Shown here: positions 36,017 through 46,000 of the stretch, in pieces
Layout of the letters: every line of letters starts with the position of its first letter
Numbering within the stretch: position 1 is the first letter of the stretch
Assembly (NCBI GenBank): GCA_964543905.1
Contig: CAZIZO010000015.1
Span: 12,892-76,891, forward strand
Direction: 5' to 3'
Length of the DNA: 64,000 bases
Origin: GCA-016699835 sp964543905
GTDB taxonomy: Bacteria; Planctomycetota; Phycisphaerae; Phycisphaerales; UBA1924
Position numbers and translations under genes: made by a program
Notes under the pieces: model-generated
What the model was told of the DNA's origin: nothing
Seen by the model: only the letters and a program-made list of their open reading frames with translations
Databases searched by the model: none

Positions 36017-37264
36017 ATGCGAAGGACAGACCTGGGACTTGCACTCGCGGGCGTGTCGGGGATCGTGGGCATGGCCTTCGGGCAGTCCATTGTGGATATC
36101 GGGGTTCTGGGAACCTCGCAACGAACGAGCGCCTATGCCGTGAACCATGATGGCTCCGCCGCGGCTGGGATGGGCACACTGTCCGGAGGGCTCATTCGCG
36201 CGGTGCGGTGGACGCCTTCGGGACTGCAGAACCTGAACACCGTGCCGGGCGGAATTCGCTCGATTGCCTTCGCGATGAGCGACGATGGAAACTCCGTGGC
36301 CGGTGGGAGCATCGTGTCGGGAGGGGCGCACGCCTTCCTCTGGACCACGACGGGGGGCATGCAAGACCTCGGCACGCTTCCTGGGCAGACGGTCGTCTAC
36401 GCCTTTGCCATCAGCGGCGACGGGCAAGTGGTTGCGGGCGGTGTGACGTATGGGGGCGTCGGACTCGCCTTTCGCTGGACCAGTGCCACGGGCATGGTCA
36501 ACCTTGGCTCGCTTGGAAGCGACACGAGTGCGGCGATCTACGCCCTCAACCGGGACGGCAGCATTGGCGCGGGCGTGAGCGGAATGGGCAGTGCCTATCA
36601 GGCCGTGCGATGGACCGGGGGCGGGATGCAGCCCCTCGGGTTCCTGCCCGGTGGCGTGACCTCGGAGGCAAACGCGATCAGCGCGGACGGGAACACGATC
36701 GTCGGCCTCTCGGATTCCAGCATGGGATCGCGTGCCTTTCGATGGACGATCGATGGCGGCATGCACGACCTCGGCACGATTGCCGGGCGATCCGCGCCCG
36801 AGGCGCTCGCTATCAGCGCCGATGGCTCGGTGATCGCGGGCTCCGATTCGGGCGGCGCTTTTCTTTGGACCCAGGGCACGGGGATGGTCGATCTCGCGTC
36901 GTATCTGTCGGCGCACGGCGTCAACATGACCGGCTGGACGCTCCAGGCGTGCTACGCCATCGGCTCGGACCGCACGGCGCTTGCCGGACAGGGTGTGCAC
37001 AACGGTTCGCAGCGCGGCTTTGTCGTCCGCGGGCTGCAGCCGATCACGACGCCGGGTTGCGTCGCCGACGTGGACGACGGGACAGGCTCGGGCACACCCG
37101 ACGGCGGCGTGACGATTGACGACCTCTTGTACTACCTGTTTCTTTTCGAAGAAGGAAGCCTCGCCGCCGACGTGGACAATGGCACCTTCACGGGTGTTCC
37201 CGACGGCGGGGTGACGATCGACGACCTGCTCTACTTCCTGTTCCGCTTCGAGGGCGGGTGTTGA
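36017..37264 (+). CDS. Secreted HAF-repeat protein with tandem C-terminal module
   Basis: A 415-residue exported protein (signal peptide 'LGLALAGVSGIVGMAFGQS') made of about seven HAF-like beta repeats ('MQDLGTLPGQTVVYAFAISG', 'DGQVVAGGVTYGG'). It ends with the two-repeat module preceded by 'TPGC' and closing 'FEGGC'. ATG 36017 follows GGGAGCACAC. The next gene follows 67 bases on and carries the same module, so both are likely one unit. Confidence 0.87.
   Translation: MRRTDLGLALAGVSGIVGMAFGQSIVDIGVLGTSQRTSAYAVNHDGSAAAGMGTLSGGLIRAVRWTPSGLQNLNTVPGGIRSIAFAMSDDGNSVAGGSIVSGGAHAFLWTTTGGMQDLGTLPGQTVVYAFAISGDGQVVAGGVTYGGVGLAFRWTSATGMVNLGSLGSDTSAAIYALNRDGSIGAGVSGMGSAYQAVRWTGGGMQPLGFLPGGVTSEANAISADGNTIVGLSDSSMGSRAFRWTIDGGMHDLGTIAGRSAPEALAISADGSVIAGSDSGGAFLWTQGTGMVDLASYLSAHGVNMTGWTLQACYAIGSDRTALAGQGVHNGSQRGFVVRGLQPITTPGCVADVDDGTGSGTPDGGVTIDDLLYYLFLFEEGSLAADVDNGTFTGVPDGGVTIDDLLYFLFRFEGGC
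37064..37264 (+). repeat. Tandem 34-residue C-terminal module, copy C
   Basis: First repeat 'GSGTPDGGVTIDDLLYYL', second 'GVPDGGVTIDDLLYFL', ending 'RFEGGC'. Spacing 34 residues. The second repeat has D-V-D-N-G in place of D-V-D-D-G, showing that the fourth position tolerates Asn, as in calcium loops. Confidence 0.9.
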
Positions 37265-37331
37265 TGCCGCGACGTCGATGGTGTCGGTGTGTTCGTTTCC
37301 TCGGGGTGCTGGTTCCTTTGGAGTTCTTCGA

Positions 37332-39101
37332 ATGAAGTCTCTGCTCACCTGTGTTCTGATGTGGCTCTGTGGATGCACCCCCGCGCTCGCGCAGACTGTG
37401 CTGGTCAACCAAACCCCGGTCAGCGGAGGCGGCGTCTCCCGCTCGTCGCAACTCTGGCAAGACCCGGGGCCGAACGGGAATGACCTGGACAGCGACGCCG
37501 TCTGCTGGGCGGATTTCACGCTCACCTCCGCCGCGACCATCGACCATATGGAGTGGTGGGGGACAGGGGCTTGCGAACTGGGCTTCCGGATCGAGTTCTG
37601 GCGTCAAGACCCGAACACCATCGCCTATCAGCCATTGGGGGTTTTTTATTACGGCGGCGATCACACCGTGCAGCCCGAGCGCCGGTTCGACACCACGTCG
37701 TACACCACGACCGCGGGTCCCGGGGGGATCAGTCACTACTCGCTCGACCTGACGAGCCCCGTCACCCTCGCCGCCAACGACGCCTCCAACGTGCGATGGT
37801 TTGTGGCGATCATCGGGCTGACGCATCAGGCCTATGTGCCGTGGAACTGGGCGCAGGGCACGGGCGGCACGGGGCACACGTACCAGTTTGTTCGTGGACT
37901 GCACACTTTCCGATCGCTGGGTGAGGGGCGTGCGCTGCTGCTTCGTGCGGCGGGTGGAGCGACCGTCACGATCGCCGCCACGGCGAACCCGGCGAGCGCG
38001 GGCACCACCACGGGCGCGGGGAGTTATGCGCCAGGGTCGCTGGCCGTTCTGCACGCCACGCCGAATGCCGGCTGGGGCTTTTTCGACTGGACGGAGGGCA
38101 CGACCCATCTGACCTCATCACGCACCTACTCGTTCACCGTCTCGGGCCCTCGGACGCTCCGCGCCAACTTTGTCCCGGCCTACACGATTTCCACCAGCGT
38201 CTTTCCCCAGGGGGCGGGCACCACCACGGGTGATGGCGTGTACAACACCGGGACGTCCGTCACCGTCACCGCCTCGCCCACGTTCGGCTACATCTTCTCC
38301 GAGTGGACGGAGCAGGGCTTCCCCGTTAGCAACGACCCGACGTACACCTTTAGCGCCACCGGCACGACGACACTCGTCGCGAACTTTGTGCCCGATCCTT
38401 CGCTTGTGCTCTTCGACTTTGACAATGCGCAAGTCCACATGTCGCTCCCGCAGAGCATCACGGTCAACGGACTTACCGCGAATCTCTCGGCCACCGGCGG
38501 CGGGTTTTCCATTCAGCCCGCCAACTCGCTCGGATTCACGCCCGTGGGCTTTGGTGGGCTCTGCGTGTATCCCAACAGCGTCTTTGCCGCCGACCTGCTT
38601 GTTTCATTCTCCAGCCCCATCACGAGTTTCTCCATCCTCTACTCACCCGCCGAGAACGGGTGTGACAACTCCGCGACGATGCGCGTGACGGCGTTGAGTG
38701 CCGGAGTCGAGGTCGGGACCGCGACCACCACCGCGCCCCAGCCCGGCACTTGGCCCACCGGCACGCTGAGCATCGACCTTGCCACGCCCTTCGACAGCGT
38801 GGTTGTGCATTATGACTCACGCCCACCCACCTGCCAGGATTGGGGGCCCATCTTCCTCGCCGACGACATGCGAGTCCTCCTCGCCCCTGTGCGGTGTGTG
38901 GCCGACGTCGACGATGGCACTTTCTCCGGTACACCCGACGGCGGCGTGACGATCGACGACCTGTTGTACTACCTCTTCATCTTTGAGAGCGGCATCCTCG
39001 CCGCGGACGTGGACGATGGCACGGGCACCGGCACGCTTGACGGCGGCGTGACGATCGACGACTTGCTCTATTACCTTCAGCGCTTTGAAGCCGGTTGCTG
39101 A
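37332..39101 (+). CDS. Secreted protein with InlB-type beta repeats and C-terminal module
   Basis: A 589-residue exported protein with a signal peptide ('LLTCVLMWLCGCTPALAQ'). Residues about 210-350 hold two Flg_new_2/InlB_B-type repeats ('PNAGWGFFDWTEG' and 'PTFGYIFSEWTEQG', each ending 'ANFVP'). A beta domain like choice-of-anchor proteins follows ('SFSILYSPAENGCDNSATMR'). The end is the two-repeat module after 'PVRC', closing 'FEAGC'. ATG 37332 follows GGAGTTCTTCGA. An upstream in-frame GTG/ATG to 37278 is less likely. Confidence 0.87.
   Translation: MKSLLTCVLMWLCGCTPALAQTVLVNQTPVSGGGVSRSSQLWQDPGPNGNDLDSDAVCWADFTLTSAATIDHMEWWGTGACELGFRIEFWRQDPNTIAYQPLGVFYYGGDHTVQPERRFDTTSYTTTAGPGGISHYSLDLTSPVTLAANDASNVRWFVAIIGLTHQAYVPWNWAQGTGGTGHTYQFVRGLHTFRSLGEGRALLLRAAGGATVTIAATANPASAGTTTGAGSYAPGSLAVLHATPNAGWGFFDWTEGTTHLTSSRTYSFTVSGPRTLRANFVPAYTISTSVFPQGAGTTTGDGVYNTGTSVTVTASPTFGYIFSEWTEQGFPVSNDPTYTFSATGTTTLVANFVPDPSLVLFDFDNAQVHMSLPQSITVNGLTANLSATGGGFSIQPANSLGFTPVGFGGLCVYPNSVFAADLLVSFSSPITSFSILYSPAENGCDNSATMRVTALSAGVEVGTATTTAPQPGTWPTGTLSIDLATPFDSVVVHYDSRPPTCQDWGPIFLADDMRVLLAPVRCVADVDDGTFSGTPDGGVTIDDLLYYLFIFESGILAADVDDGTGTGTLDGGVTIDDLLYYLQRFEAGC
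38901..39101 (+). repeat. Tandem 34-residue C-terminal module, copy D
   Basis: First repeat 'FSGTPDGGVTIDDLLYYL', second 'GTGTLDGGVTIDDLLYYL', ending 'RFEAGC'. Spacing 34 residues. It is more similar to copy C than to A or B, consistent with the adjacent position. Confidence 0.9.
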
Positions 39102-39145
39102 TTCCGGGTTGCTCATCCTCTCGATCTGAACTTCTCGCTCCTGCT

Positions 39146-39177
39146 CGCCCGCTTCGGTTCGATCCGGCGGGCGTTTT
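39146..39177 (+). terminator. Hairpin terminator after the module proteins
   Basis: A 7-bp stem (cgcccgc / gcgggcg) with an inner CGG/CCG pairing in the loop is followed by TTTTG. It lies 45 bases after the stop and closes the 36017-39101 pair. Confidence 0.78.
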
Positions 39178-39403
39178 GTTCTCGGGTTGAGTCACGAGCC
39201 CTCGTGTGCGGATTGCAGGGCGTCCCGGTGCCCTCGTCACGCGTCCGGCTTCCCGCGCGGCGAGGTGTGGAACGGCGGAGGAGCCTGGCGCTCTCAATAG
39301 TGCCGGCGCGTGCTCCGCGTGAAGCGCGAGGGGCGGCCGTCGCCGCTGGGGCTGGAGGAGCCTATCATGAAAAACCGATACTCCCGTACGCATGCCCTCC
39401 GTG

Positions 39404-39856
39404 ATGGCCAGATCCGCCGCCGTTCTCCTGCTCGTGCTGCAGGTCCTGATCGTGTTGGCTCCCGGACGGGCGCTCTGTCTCCAACTTCCGCATGATGCTC
39501 CCCACCCGTTGGGCGGGATCGTCGCGTGCGGGCGTGGCGAGGCATCCGCTTGCGATTCGATGGGCGGGCATGTTGGCGATGTGGACGACGAGTTGTGCGG
39601 GCGGAGCGAAGCGCAGCACCCGGAGACTGGCTGTCGCTGCCATGTGCACGTTCCTGTTCCGGGCGCTCCGCATGCTCCCAATCCTCCACGATTGGACCAG
39701 CCGGATCATCGATCGCCCATGTCTCCTCGCGGCATCGCGATGGTGCTCGGATGGATTGGGCGCCCGGTTCCGGTCATGTGGAATCGTGGGCATCCTCCGG
39801 ATTTCACGGGCAGTGACCAGGTTCTTGGGCTGCGGGCCACTCGTCTTCTCATCTAG
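39404..39856 (+). CDS. Small secreted Cys/His protein at the head of the metal-efflux cluster
   Basis: A 150-residue protein with a strong signal peptide ('AVLLLVLQVLIVLAPGRALC'). The first 100 mature residues are rich in Cys, His, Asp and Pro ('CDSMGG', 'GCRCHVHVPVPG'), which suggests metal binding. It lies 200 bases upstream of the efflux operon on the same strand. I do not recognise a family. The region 39190-39390 upstream is not coding. ATG at 39392 is a possible alternative start. Confidence 0.62.
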   Translation: MARSAAVLLLVLQVLIVLAPGRALCLQLPHDAPHPLGGIVACGRGEASACDSMGGHVGDVDDELCGRSEAQHPETGCRCHVHVPVPGAPHAPNPPRLDQPDHRSPMSPRGIAMVLGWIGRPVPVMWNRGHPPDFTGSDQVLGLRATRLLI

Positions 39857-40056
39857 GTCCGGCGATCCACACGGCGTCTTTTGAACATTCGTTCGAGAGC
39901 GGTTGTTGCGTTGGACCTGAGGCGCATTGAACGCGACGCGGAGCGCGATGTCGCGTTTCGTCCGTACGTTTCTGGCGTGCGCCAAGAGGCGAACTGCTGC
40001 ATTTCATGCAAAGGCTCGCATCTGCGTGCGAGTATGGACCATTGTGCGGAGATGAC

Positions 40057-41583
40057 ATGAGTCGATCTCGAGCATTGGAGTTGGAGCGCTGCCCGCGAGG
40101 TTTGCGGGTGGGTCTTTGGCTCGCGGGGGTGTCGATTGTCTCGGCTGGGGGTTGCCAGTCGTATGAGCGCCGCCCGTTCGATCTTGCCCGTCACCACGCC
40201 GAGTTTCTCGAACGGTCGCCCGAGAGTCCTGAGGTCCGGCTCTTTGCCCAGACGCTCGCGGCGCGATCGACGGAGCACCAGGATGCTCCCACGCTCTTTG
40301 ACCCGACCGATGGCATCACGCGTGAAGAGGCAGAGGTCCTCGCGGTAGTGTTCAACGCCGAACTGCGGCTCGCTCGCCTCCGGGCCGGGGTCACCCGAGC
40401 CAGCGCGGACGAGGCCGGGCTGTGGGAAGACCCGACGCTCGGCGTGGATCTCGTGCGCATCGTGGAGAGCACGCCCGAGCCGTGGAAAGTGTCTGTCGGC
40501 GTGGGGCTCACGATCCCGATCTCCGGACGACTCGGAATCGAGAAGGAGCGGGCCGGCGCCGAGCACGCGGTGGAGTTGGCCCGGATTGCGCAGCGCGAGT
40601 GGCTGGTGCGGATGTCTGTTCGTCGAGCCTGGTGCGAATGGTCGGCGATCCACGCGAAGATCGCGGTCATGCGAGACTTTGTGTCCCGCATCAGCCAGAT
40701 CCTGTCGGTGGTGGACATGATGGAGCAGGCTGGCGAAATGACCCGGGCCGAAGCGAGGCTCTTTCGCATCGAGAAGGCGACGAAGGAGGCCGACTTGGTG
40801 GTGCTGGAAACGAGGGCTCGAGAGACGGAACTCGCTTTGCGACAACTGATGGGGTTGTCACCCAGCGCTCCGCTCGAACTCCGCTCGTCGGGCGTCGGGC
40901 CCATGCGATCCACGGAGCGATCCACTCCCGGACTCGAAGAGTTGGAGCGGCGGAATCCGGCATTGATCGTGGCGATCTTGGAGCACGAGGTCGCCGAGAG
41001 GTCTCTGGAGTATGAGATTCGAAAGCAGTATCCCGATCTTCATATCGGGCCCGGGCTCGGACGAGAGGACGCGCACGAGCAGGTGCTGTTCGGGCTTTCG
41101 CTGCCCCTTCCGATCCTGAACGCCAACCGCCGGGGCATCGCTGAGGCCAGCGCGAAGCGCGAACTGGCCCGAGCCGCGGTCGGAGCGACGCTCGAGCAGA
41201 CGATGGCGTCGCTGCACGCCGCCGAGGTTCGGCTTGCGGCGGCTTCGCGTCGGCGATGGACCTTGGAGTCGGACGTCGTGCCTCTGGTCGACGCGCAGTA
41301 CAGCGACGCGCGTGCGTTGGCCCGACTTGGAGAGGTCCATGCGCTCGTGCTGCTCGAGAGTCTGACTCGTCAGCAGGAGGCGAAGGTGGGGCTGGTGGAG
41401 GCCGCCCGTGACGAGGCGCTGGCGGTGGTGGAACTCGATGAGATCATGGGGCCGGAGCGTTCGGGGGTTGAGGTCGATCTCCGTGCAATCACCGGCCGGA
41501 CGCAGTTCAACGGTTCGAGCGGGGCTCCGCGTCCTGGGGTCATGCCCTCATCCTCGCCTTCGGTCGAGGGTCCTGGCCGCTGA
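40057..41583 (+). CDS. Outer-membrane efflux protein (TolC/CusC-type lipoprotein)
   Basis: A 508-residue outer-membrane factor of the OEP family, the exit duct of a tripartite metal pump. It has a lipobox ('SAGGCQSY'), two OEP halves and long coiled-coil helices ('EQTMASLHAAEVRLAAASRR'). 'VGVGLTIPIS' and 'FGLSLPLPILNANRRGIAEA' are the conserved segments. ATG 40057 follows CGGAGATGAC. It is followed 24 bases later by the adaptor gene. Confidence 0.9.
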   Translation: MSRSRALELERCPRGLRVGLWLAGVSIVSAGGCQSYERRPFDLARHHAEFLERSPESPEVRLFAQTLAARSTEHQDAPTLFDPTDGITREEAEVLAVVFNAELRLARLRAGVTRASADEAGLWEDPTLGVDLVRIVESTPEPWKVSVGVGLTIPISGRLGIEKERAGAEHAVELARIAQREWLVRMSVRRAWCEWSAIHAKIAVMRDFVSRISQILSVVDMMEQAGEMTRAEARLFRIEKATKEADLVVLETRARETELALRQLMGLSPSAPLELRSSGVGPMRSTERSTPGLEELERRNPALIVAILEHEVAERSLEYEIRKQYPDLHIGPGLGREDAHEQVLFGLSLPLPILNANRRGIAEASAKRELARAAVGATLEQTMASLHAAEVRLAAASRRRWTLESDVVPLVDAQYSDARALARLGEVHALVLLESLTRQQEAKVGLVEAARDEALAVVELDEIMGPERSGVEVDLRAITGRTQFNGSSGAPRPGVMPSSSPSVEGPGR

Positions 41584-41607
41584 ATGGTTCAACGCAAGGA
41601 AATACCC

Positions 41608-43020
41608 ATGCAGATATCGACGGTGAGACTTTGCAGAACATGGCTTGCGGGCGGGCTCGCACTGTGCGTGCCAGTTGTGCTGCCGATGATCGGATGCGAC
41701 AAGAAAGAAGTCGCTCATGCGACGGACGATGGACACGCCCATGAGGATGCGACGGGGGCGGGTTCGGACGAGCGCGGGCGGGCGATGCCCACCAACCGAG
41801 TCGATATTCCTCCGTCCGTCCGTCGGAATCTGGGGATCACGTTTGCGAAGGTTGAGACTCGCAACGTGGCGCAGACGCTTCGAGTCCCGGGACGCTTCGA
41901 ACTCTCGCCCACGGCCCGGCGGGAGTATCGCACGCCGCTGGCGGGACGGGTTGAGGTCCTGGTGAGCCAATACCAGAGTGTGGAGCCGGGCACGCCGCTG
42001 TATCGAGTGGATTCCGCGGCCTGGCGAGACCTTCACGAGCAGATCACGGCCGTCGAGGCTCGCGTGGATTCGATGGGTCCGCTGCGGGAAGCCCACCGGA
42101 GGCACGAGCAGAGCCTCGCGGAAAAGGTGGCGTTGTGGCAGGAGCGTCTGAAGCAACTCGAAGAACTGCGCGTCGCGGGCGGCGGGAGCGCGGCGCAGTT
42201 CACGGAGGCCCGTGCCACGCTGAACGCCACCCAGGCCGAACTCGCCGACGTCATGGAGAAGGATGCGGAACTCCAAGCGCAGCAGAAGCAGGCCGAGGCC
42301 GAGTTGCGCTCGCTGAGATCCAGGCACGGGCTGCTGGTGCTGAGCGGAAACTGCGGTGACCCGCACGAGGGGCTGGAGGCGGGGAGCGGATATCTGGTGT
42401 GTGCTGTCGCCCGTGGCGTGGTGGAATCGCTCGGGATCACGCCGGGCGGCCTGGCGGAAGAGAATGGGCACATCGTGACCGTCGTGCAGCCGGAGCATGT
42501 CCGATTTCGGGCCCGGGGGCTGCAGTCGGACCTCGGGCGATTGAGGGACGGCTTGCCCGCGACGATCGTTCCGCCGCAGGGTGGGAGCATGAGCGCCCAG
42601 GAGGCGATGCGGGGGACCTTGCAGATCGGGCTCACCGCGGATGCCGATGAACGCACGATCGACCTTGTGGTGGTCCCTCGGGTGCGGGCCAGTTGGGCTC
42701 GAGCGGGGGTGTCGGCACATCTGGAGGTGACGCTCGCGGGAGGCGACGAGGAACTCGCGATCCCGCTGTCGGCGGTCGTGCGCGACGGGACGCAGGCGAT
42801 CATCTTCCGTCGCGATCCGTCCAACCCGGACAAGGTGATTCGAATGGACGCCGATCTGGGGGTATCCGACGGACGTTGGGTGGTGATCGCGAGTGGTGTC
42901 AAGGAGGGAGATGAGGTCGTTGTGGGCGGGAACTTCCAGTTGATGCTCGCCACGAGCGGCACGGCGCAGAAGGGCGGGCACTTCCACTCCGACGGGACCT
43001 TCCACGAGGAGGGACACTAG
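41608..43020 (+). CDS. RND periplasmic adaptor with His-rich ends (CusB-like)
   Basis: A 470-residue lipoprotein-type membrane fusion protein (lipobox 'PMIGCDKK'). It has barrel-sandwich ('PLAGRVEVLVSQYQSVEPG'), alpha-hairpin ('QKQAEAELRSLRSRHG') and beta-barrel domains. Both ends are His-rich: 'HATDDGHAHEDAT' and 'GGHFHSDGTFHEEGH', a metal-binding feature of HME adaptors. AAGGA lies eight bases before ATG 41608. Two bases separate its stop from the pump gene. Confidence 0.9.
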   Translation: MQISTVRLCRTWLAGGLALCVPVVLPMIGCDKKEVAHATDDGHAHEDATGAGSDERGRAMPTNRVDIPPSVRRNLGITFAKVETRNVAQTLRVPGRFELSPTARREYRTPLAGRVEVLVSQYQSVEPGTPLYRVDSAAWRDLHEQITAVEARVDSMGPLREAHRRHEQSLAEKVALWQERLKQLEELRVAGGGSAAQFTEARATLNATQAELADVMEKDAELQAQQKQAEAELRSLRSRHGLLVLSGNCGDPHEGLEAGSGYLVCAVARGVVESLGITPGGLAEENGHIVTVVQPEHVRFRARGLQSDLGRLRDGLPATIVPPQGGSMSAQEAMRGTLQIGLTADADERTIDLVVVPRVRASWARAGVSAHLEVTLAGGDEELAIPLSAVVRDGTQAIIFRRDPSNPDKVIRMDADLGVSDGRWVVIASGVKEGDEVVVGGNFQLMLATSGTAQKGGHFHSDGTFHEEGH

Positions 43021-43022
43021 AC

Positions 43023-46000
43023 ATGCTTGCCGGGCTCATCGCGTTTTCTCTCCGACAGTCCTCGCTGGTCGTGGTGCTCGCGGGGCTGCTGCTCGTGTTC
43101 GCGGGCTTCAAAGTCAAGGACATGCCTGTCGACGTGTTTCCGGAACTGAACGCGCCGACGGTGGTCATCATGACCGAGGCGGGAGGGCTCGCGGCCGACG
43201 AGGTGGAACTCAACGTCACGTTCCCGATCGAGACGTCCGTGAATGGCTTGCCCGGGGCGAGGCGGGTGCGGAGCGCTTCGGCGACAAGTTTGTCGATCGT
43301 GTGGGTCGAGTTCGACTGGGGAACGGACATCTATCGCGCACGTCAACTCGTCAGCGAGCGGCTTTCGGGGGTTCGTGGTTCACTCCCGCCGAACGCCCAC
43401 GCCGAGATCACGCCGATTACCAGCATCACGGGCGAGATCATGCTCATGGCCTTGTCGAGCCCCGACGGAACGGTGAGCCCGCTGGACTTGCGATCGTTCG
43501 CGGAGTTTGACTTGCGCAACAAGTTGTTGGCCGTGCCGGGCGTGGCGCAGGTCGTCGCGATCGGTGGTGAACTTCCGCAGTATCAGATCAATGTCAAGCA
43601 GGACCAACTGGCCTTGTACGGGCTGACGATCTCGGACGTCGTCGAGGCCGCGAAGGGCGCGCACTCGACCGCGAGTGCGGGGTATGTCCCCAACTGGGAG
43701 AGCCAGGAACTTCCGATCCGGCAGATGGCCCGCGTGACCAGCGAGGAAGACATCAAGAACACCCTCGTGCGGTATCACAAGGGCGCCGCGATCACGATCG
43801 GGCAGGTCGCCGATGTTCAACTGGGGCCCGCGCCCAAGCGTGGCACGGCGGCCGATCGCGCCATGCCGGCGGTCGTGATCAGCGTGCAGAAGACTCCGGG
43901 GACCAACACGCTCAACATGACCAAGGCGATCGACCAGGTCCTGGATCAAGTGGAGAAGACCATTCCAAAGGGGATGGTCCTGAACCGCGATCCCTTCCGG
44001 GCCGCGCGATTCATCGAGCGGAGCGTGAACAACGTCGTGCGGGTCTTGATCGAGGCGAGCGTGATCGTCGCGGTGATCCTGATCCTGTTCCTGCTCAACG
44101 TGCGGGCGACGATCGTGACGCTCACGGCCTTGCCGCTCTCGCTCGCCGTGGCGGTCCTGATCCTGTGGGCGTGGGGACTGTCGATCAATGTGATGACGCT
44201 GGGGGGCCTGGCGGTGGCGATCGGCGAACTGGTCGATGATGCCATCATCGACGTGGAGAACGTTCTGCGTCGGCTGAAGGACAACGCCGCGCTGAACGCG
44301 TCGGCACGCAAGCCGCTCGTCGAGGTGATCTACACCGCCAGCAACGAGATTCGCTCCTCGGTGGTCTTTGCCACCGTCATCATCTGCATGGTCTTTGTGC
44401 CGCTGTTGTTCCTTCAGGGGCTCGAAGGGCGGTTTTTCCAGCCGCTGGGGATCGCGTACATCGTCTCCATCATGGCCTCGCTGGTCGTCGCGCTCACGGT
44501 GACCCCCGCGCTGTGCAAATGGCTGTTTGGGGGCGTCTACGCCAACTCGGCGGCGAGTCGCCGAGCCCACCATGATGGCGGGCTTGTGCGATGGCTCAAG
44601 CGTCGATATGAGCCGGCGCTCCGCGTGAGTCTCCGACATCGTGGCCTGGTGCTCGCCGGCGCAGGCACGCTCACCGCCGCAGCGCTGCTCCTGGTGTCCA
44701 CGTTCGGCACCTCGTTTCTTCCCGCGTTCAAGGAGGGGACGTTCACGGTCTTCTTGCTCGCGCCGCCGGGGACGTCCTTGATCGAAAGCAACCGGTTGGC
44801 GGCGGGGGTGGAGTCGCAGTTCGCGAGCATCGAAGGAGTGCAGAGCGTGACGCGGCGCACCGGGCGCGCCGAGCGGGACGAGCATGCCGAACCGGTGAGC
44901 AGTTCCGAAATCGAAGTGACCATGATGCCGGGCGTGGATCAGGACTCGGTCCGGGACCAGATCGACCGAATCATCGCCAACATCCCCGGAATCACCACGA
45001 TGGTGGGCCAGCCCATCGAGCATCGCCTGAGCCACGTCTTGTCGGGAACTCCGGCCGCCATCGCGATCAACGTCTATGGCGACGACCTGAACGTCCTCCG
45101 TTCACTCGCCAAAGAGATCGAGGCGGCGATCAAGTCTGTCCCGGGCACGCGCGATGTGGCGGCCAATCGCGAGGTCATGATCACCTCGCTCCCGATTCGA
45201 TACCGTCCGCAGGACCTTGTCGCCGTGGGGCTCACTCCCGCATCCGCCGCACAGCAGGTGCAGCAGGCGTTGTACGGCGAGACGGTGGCGGAGGTGAATC
45301 GCGGCGTCCGCCGGTACGAGATGGTGGTGCGTCTTGCCGAGAGTGAGCGGGAGCGGATCGACCAGATCATGGACCTGCAACTCCGCGGCGCGGGCGGCGC
45401 GATCGTGCGATTGCGGGAGGTGGCCGACATCGGTCCCGAGAAGACCAGCAACCTCATTGCGAGAGAGAACGCCCAGCGCAAGGCGGTCATCTCGACCAAC
45501 GTCGCCGACGGTTACAACCTCGGCCAACTCGTCGCCCAAGTCCGTGCGAAGGTGGACCCCATCGTGCAGCGAGCGGGATATGCCGTGCACTATGGGGGGC
45601 AGTTCGAAGCCCAGCAGTCGGCGAGCCGCACGATTCTGGTCATGGGCGCGGGCGTGGCGGTTCTCATGTTCCTTCTGCTGCACCTCTCGACGGGAAAGAC
45701 GCGAGTCGCACTGCTCGTGATGCTCAACTTGCCGCTGGCATTGATCGGGGGCATCGTCGCGATCTTCGTGACCGAAAGCCCGTCGCTGATCGGCAACGCG
45801 CTCTCACTCGTCGGACTCTCGGCCCACCGATACACCGCGCCGGTGATCTCCATCGCGAGCATGGTCGGATTCGTGACGCTTTTCGGGATTGCGGTTCGCA
45901 ACGGAATCCTCCTCGTCAATCACTACGACCATCTGCGAGAACGCGAGAACACGTCCATGGCGGATGCCATCATGCAAGGGTCGTTGGAGCGGCTTGTACC

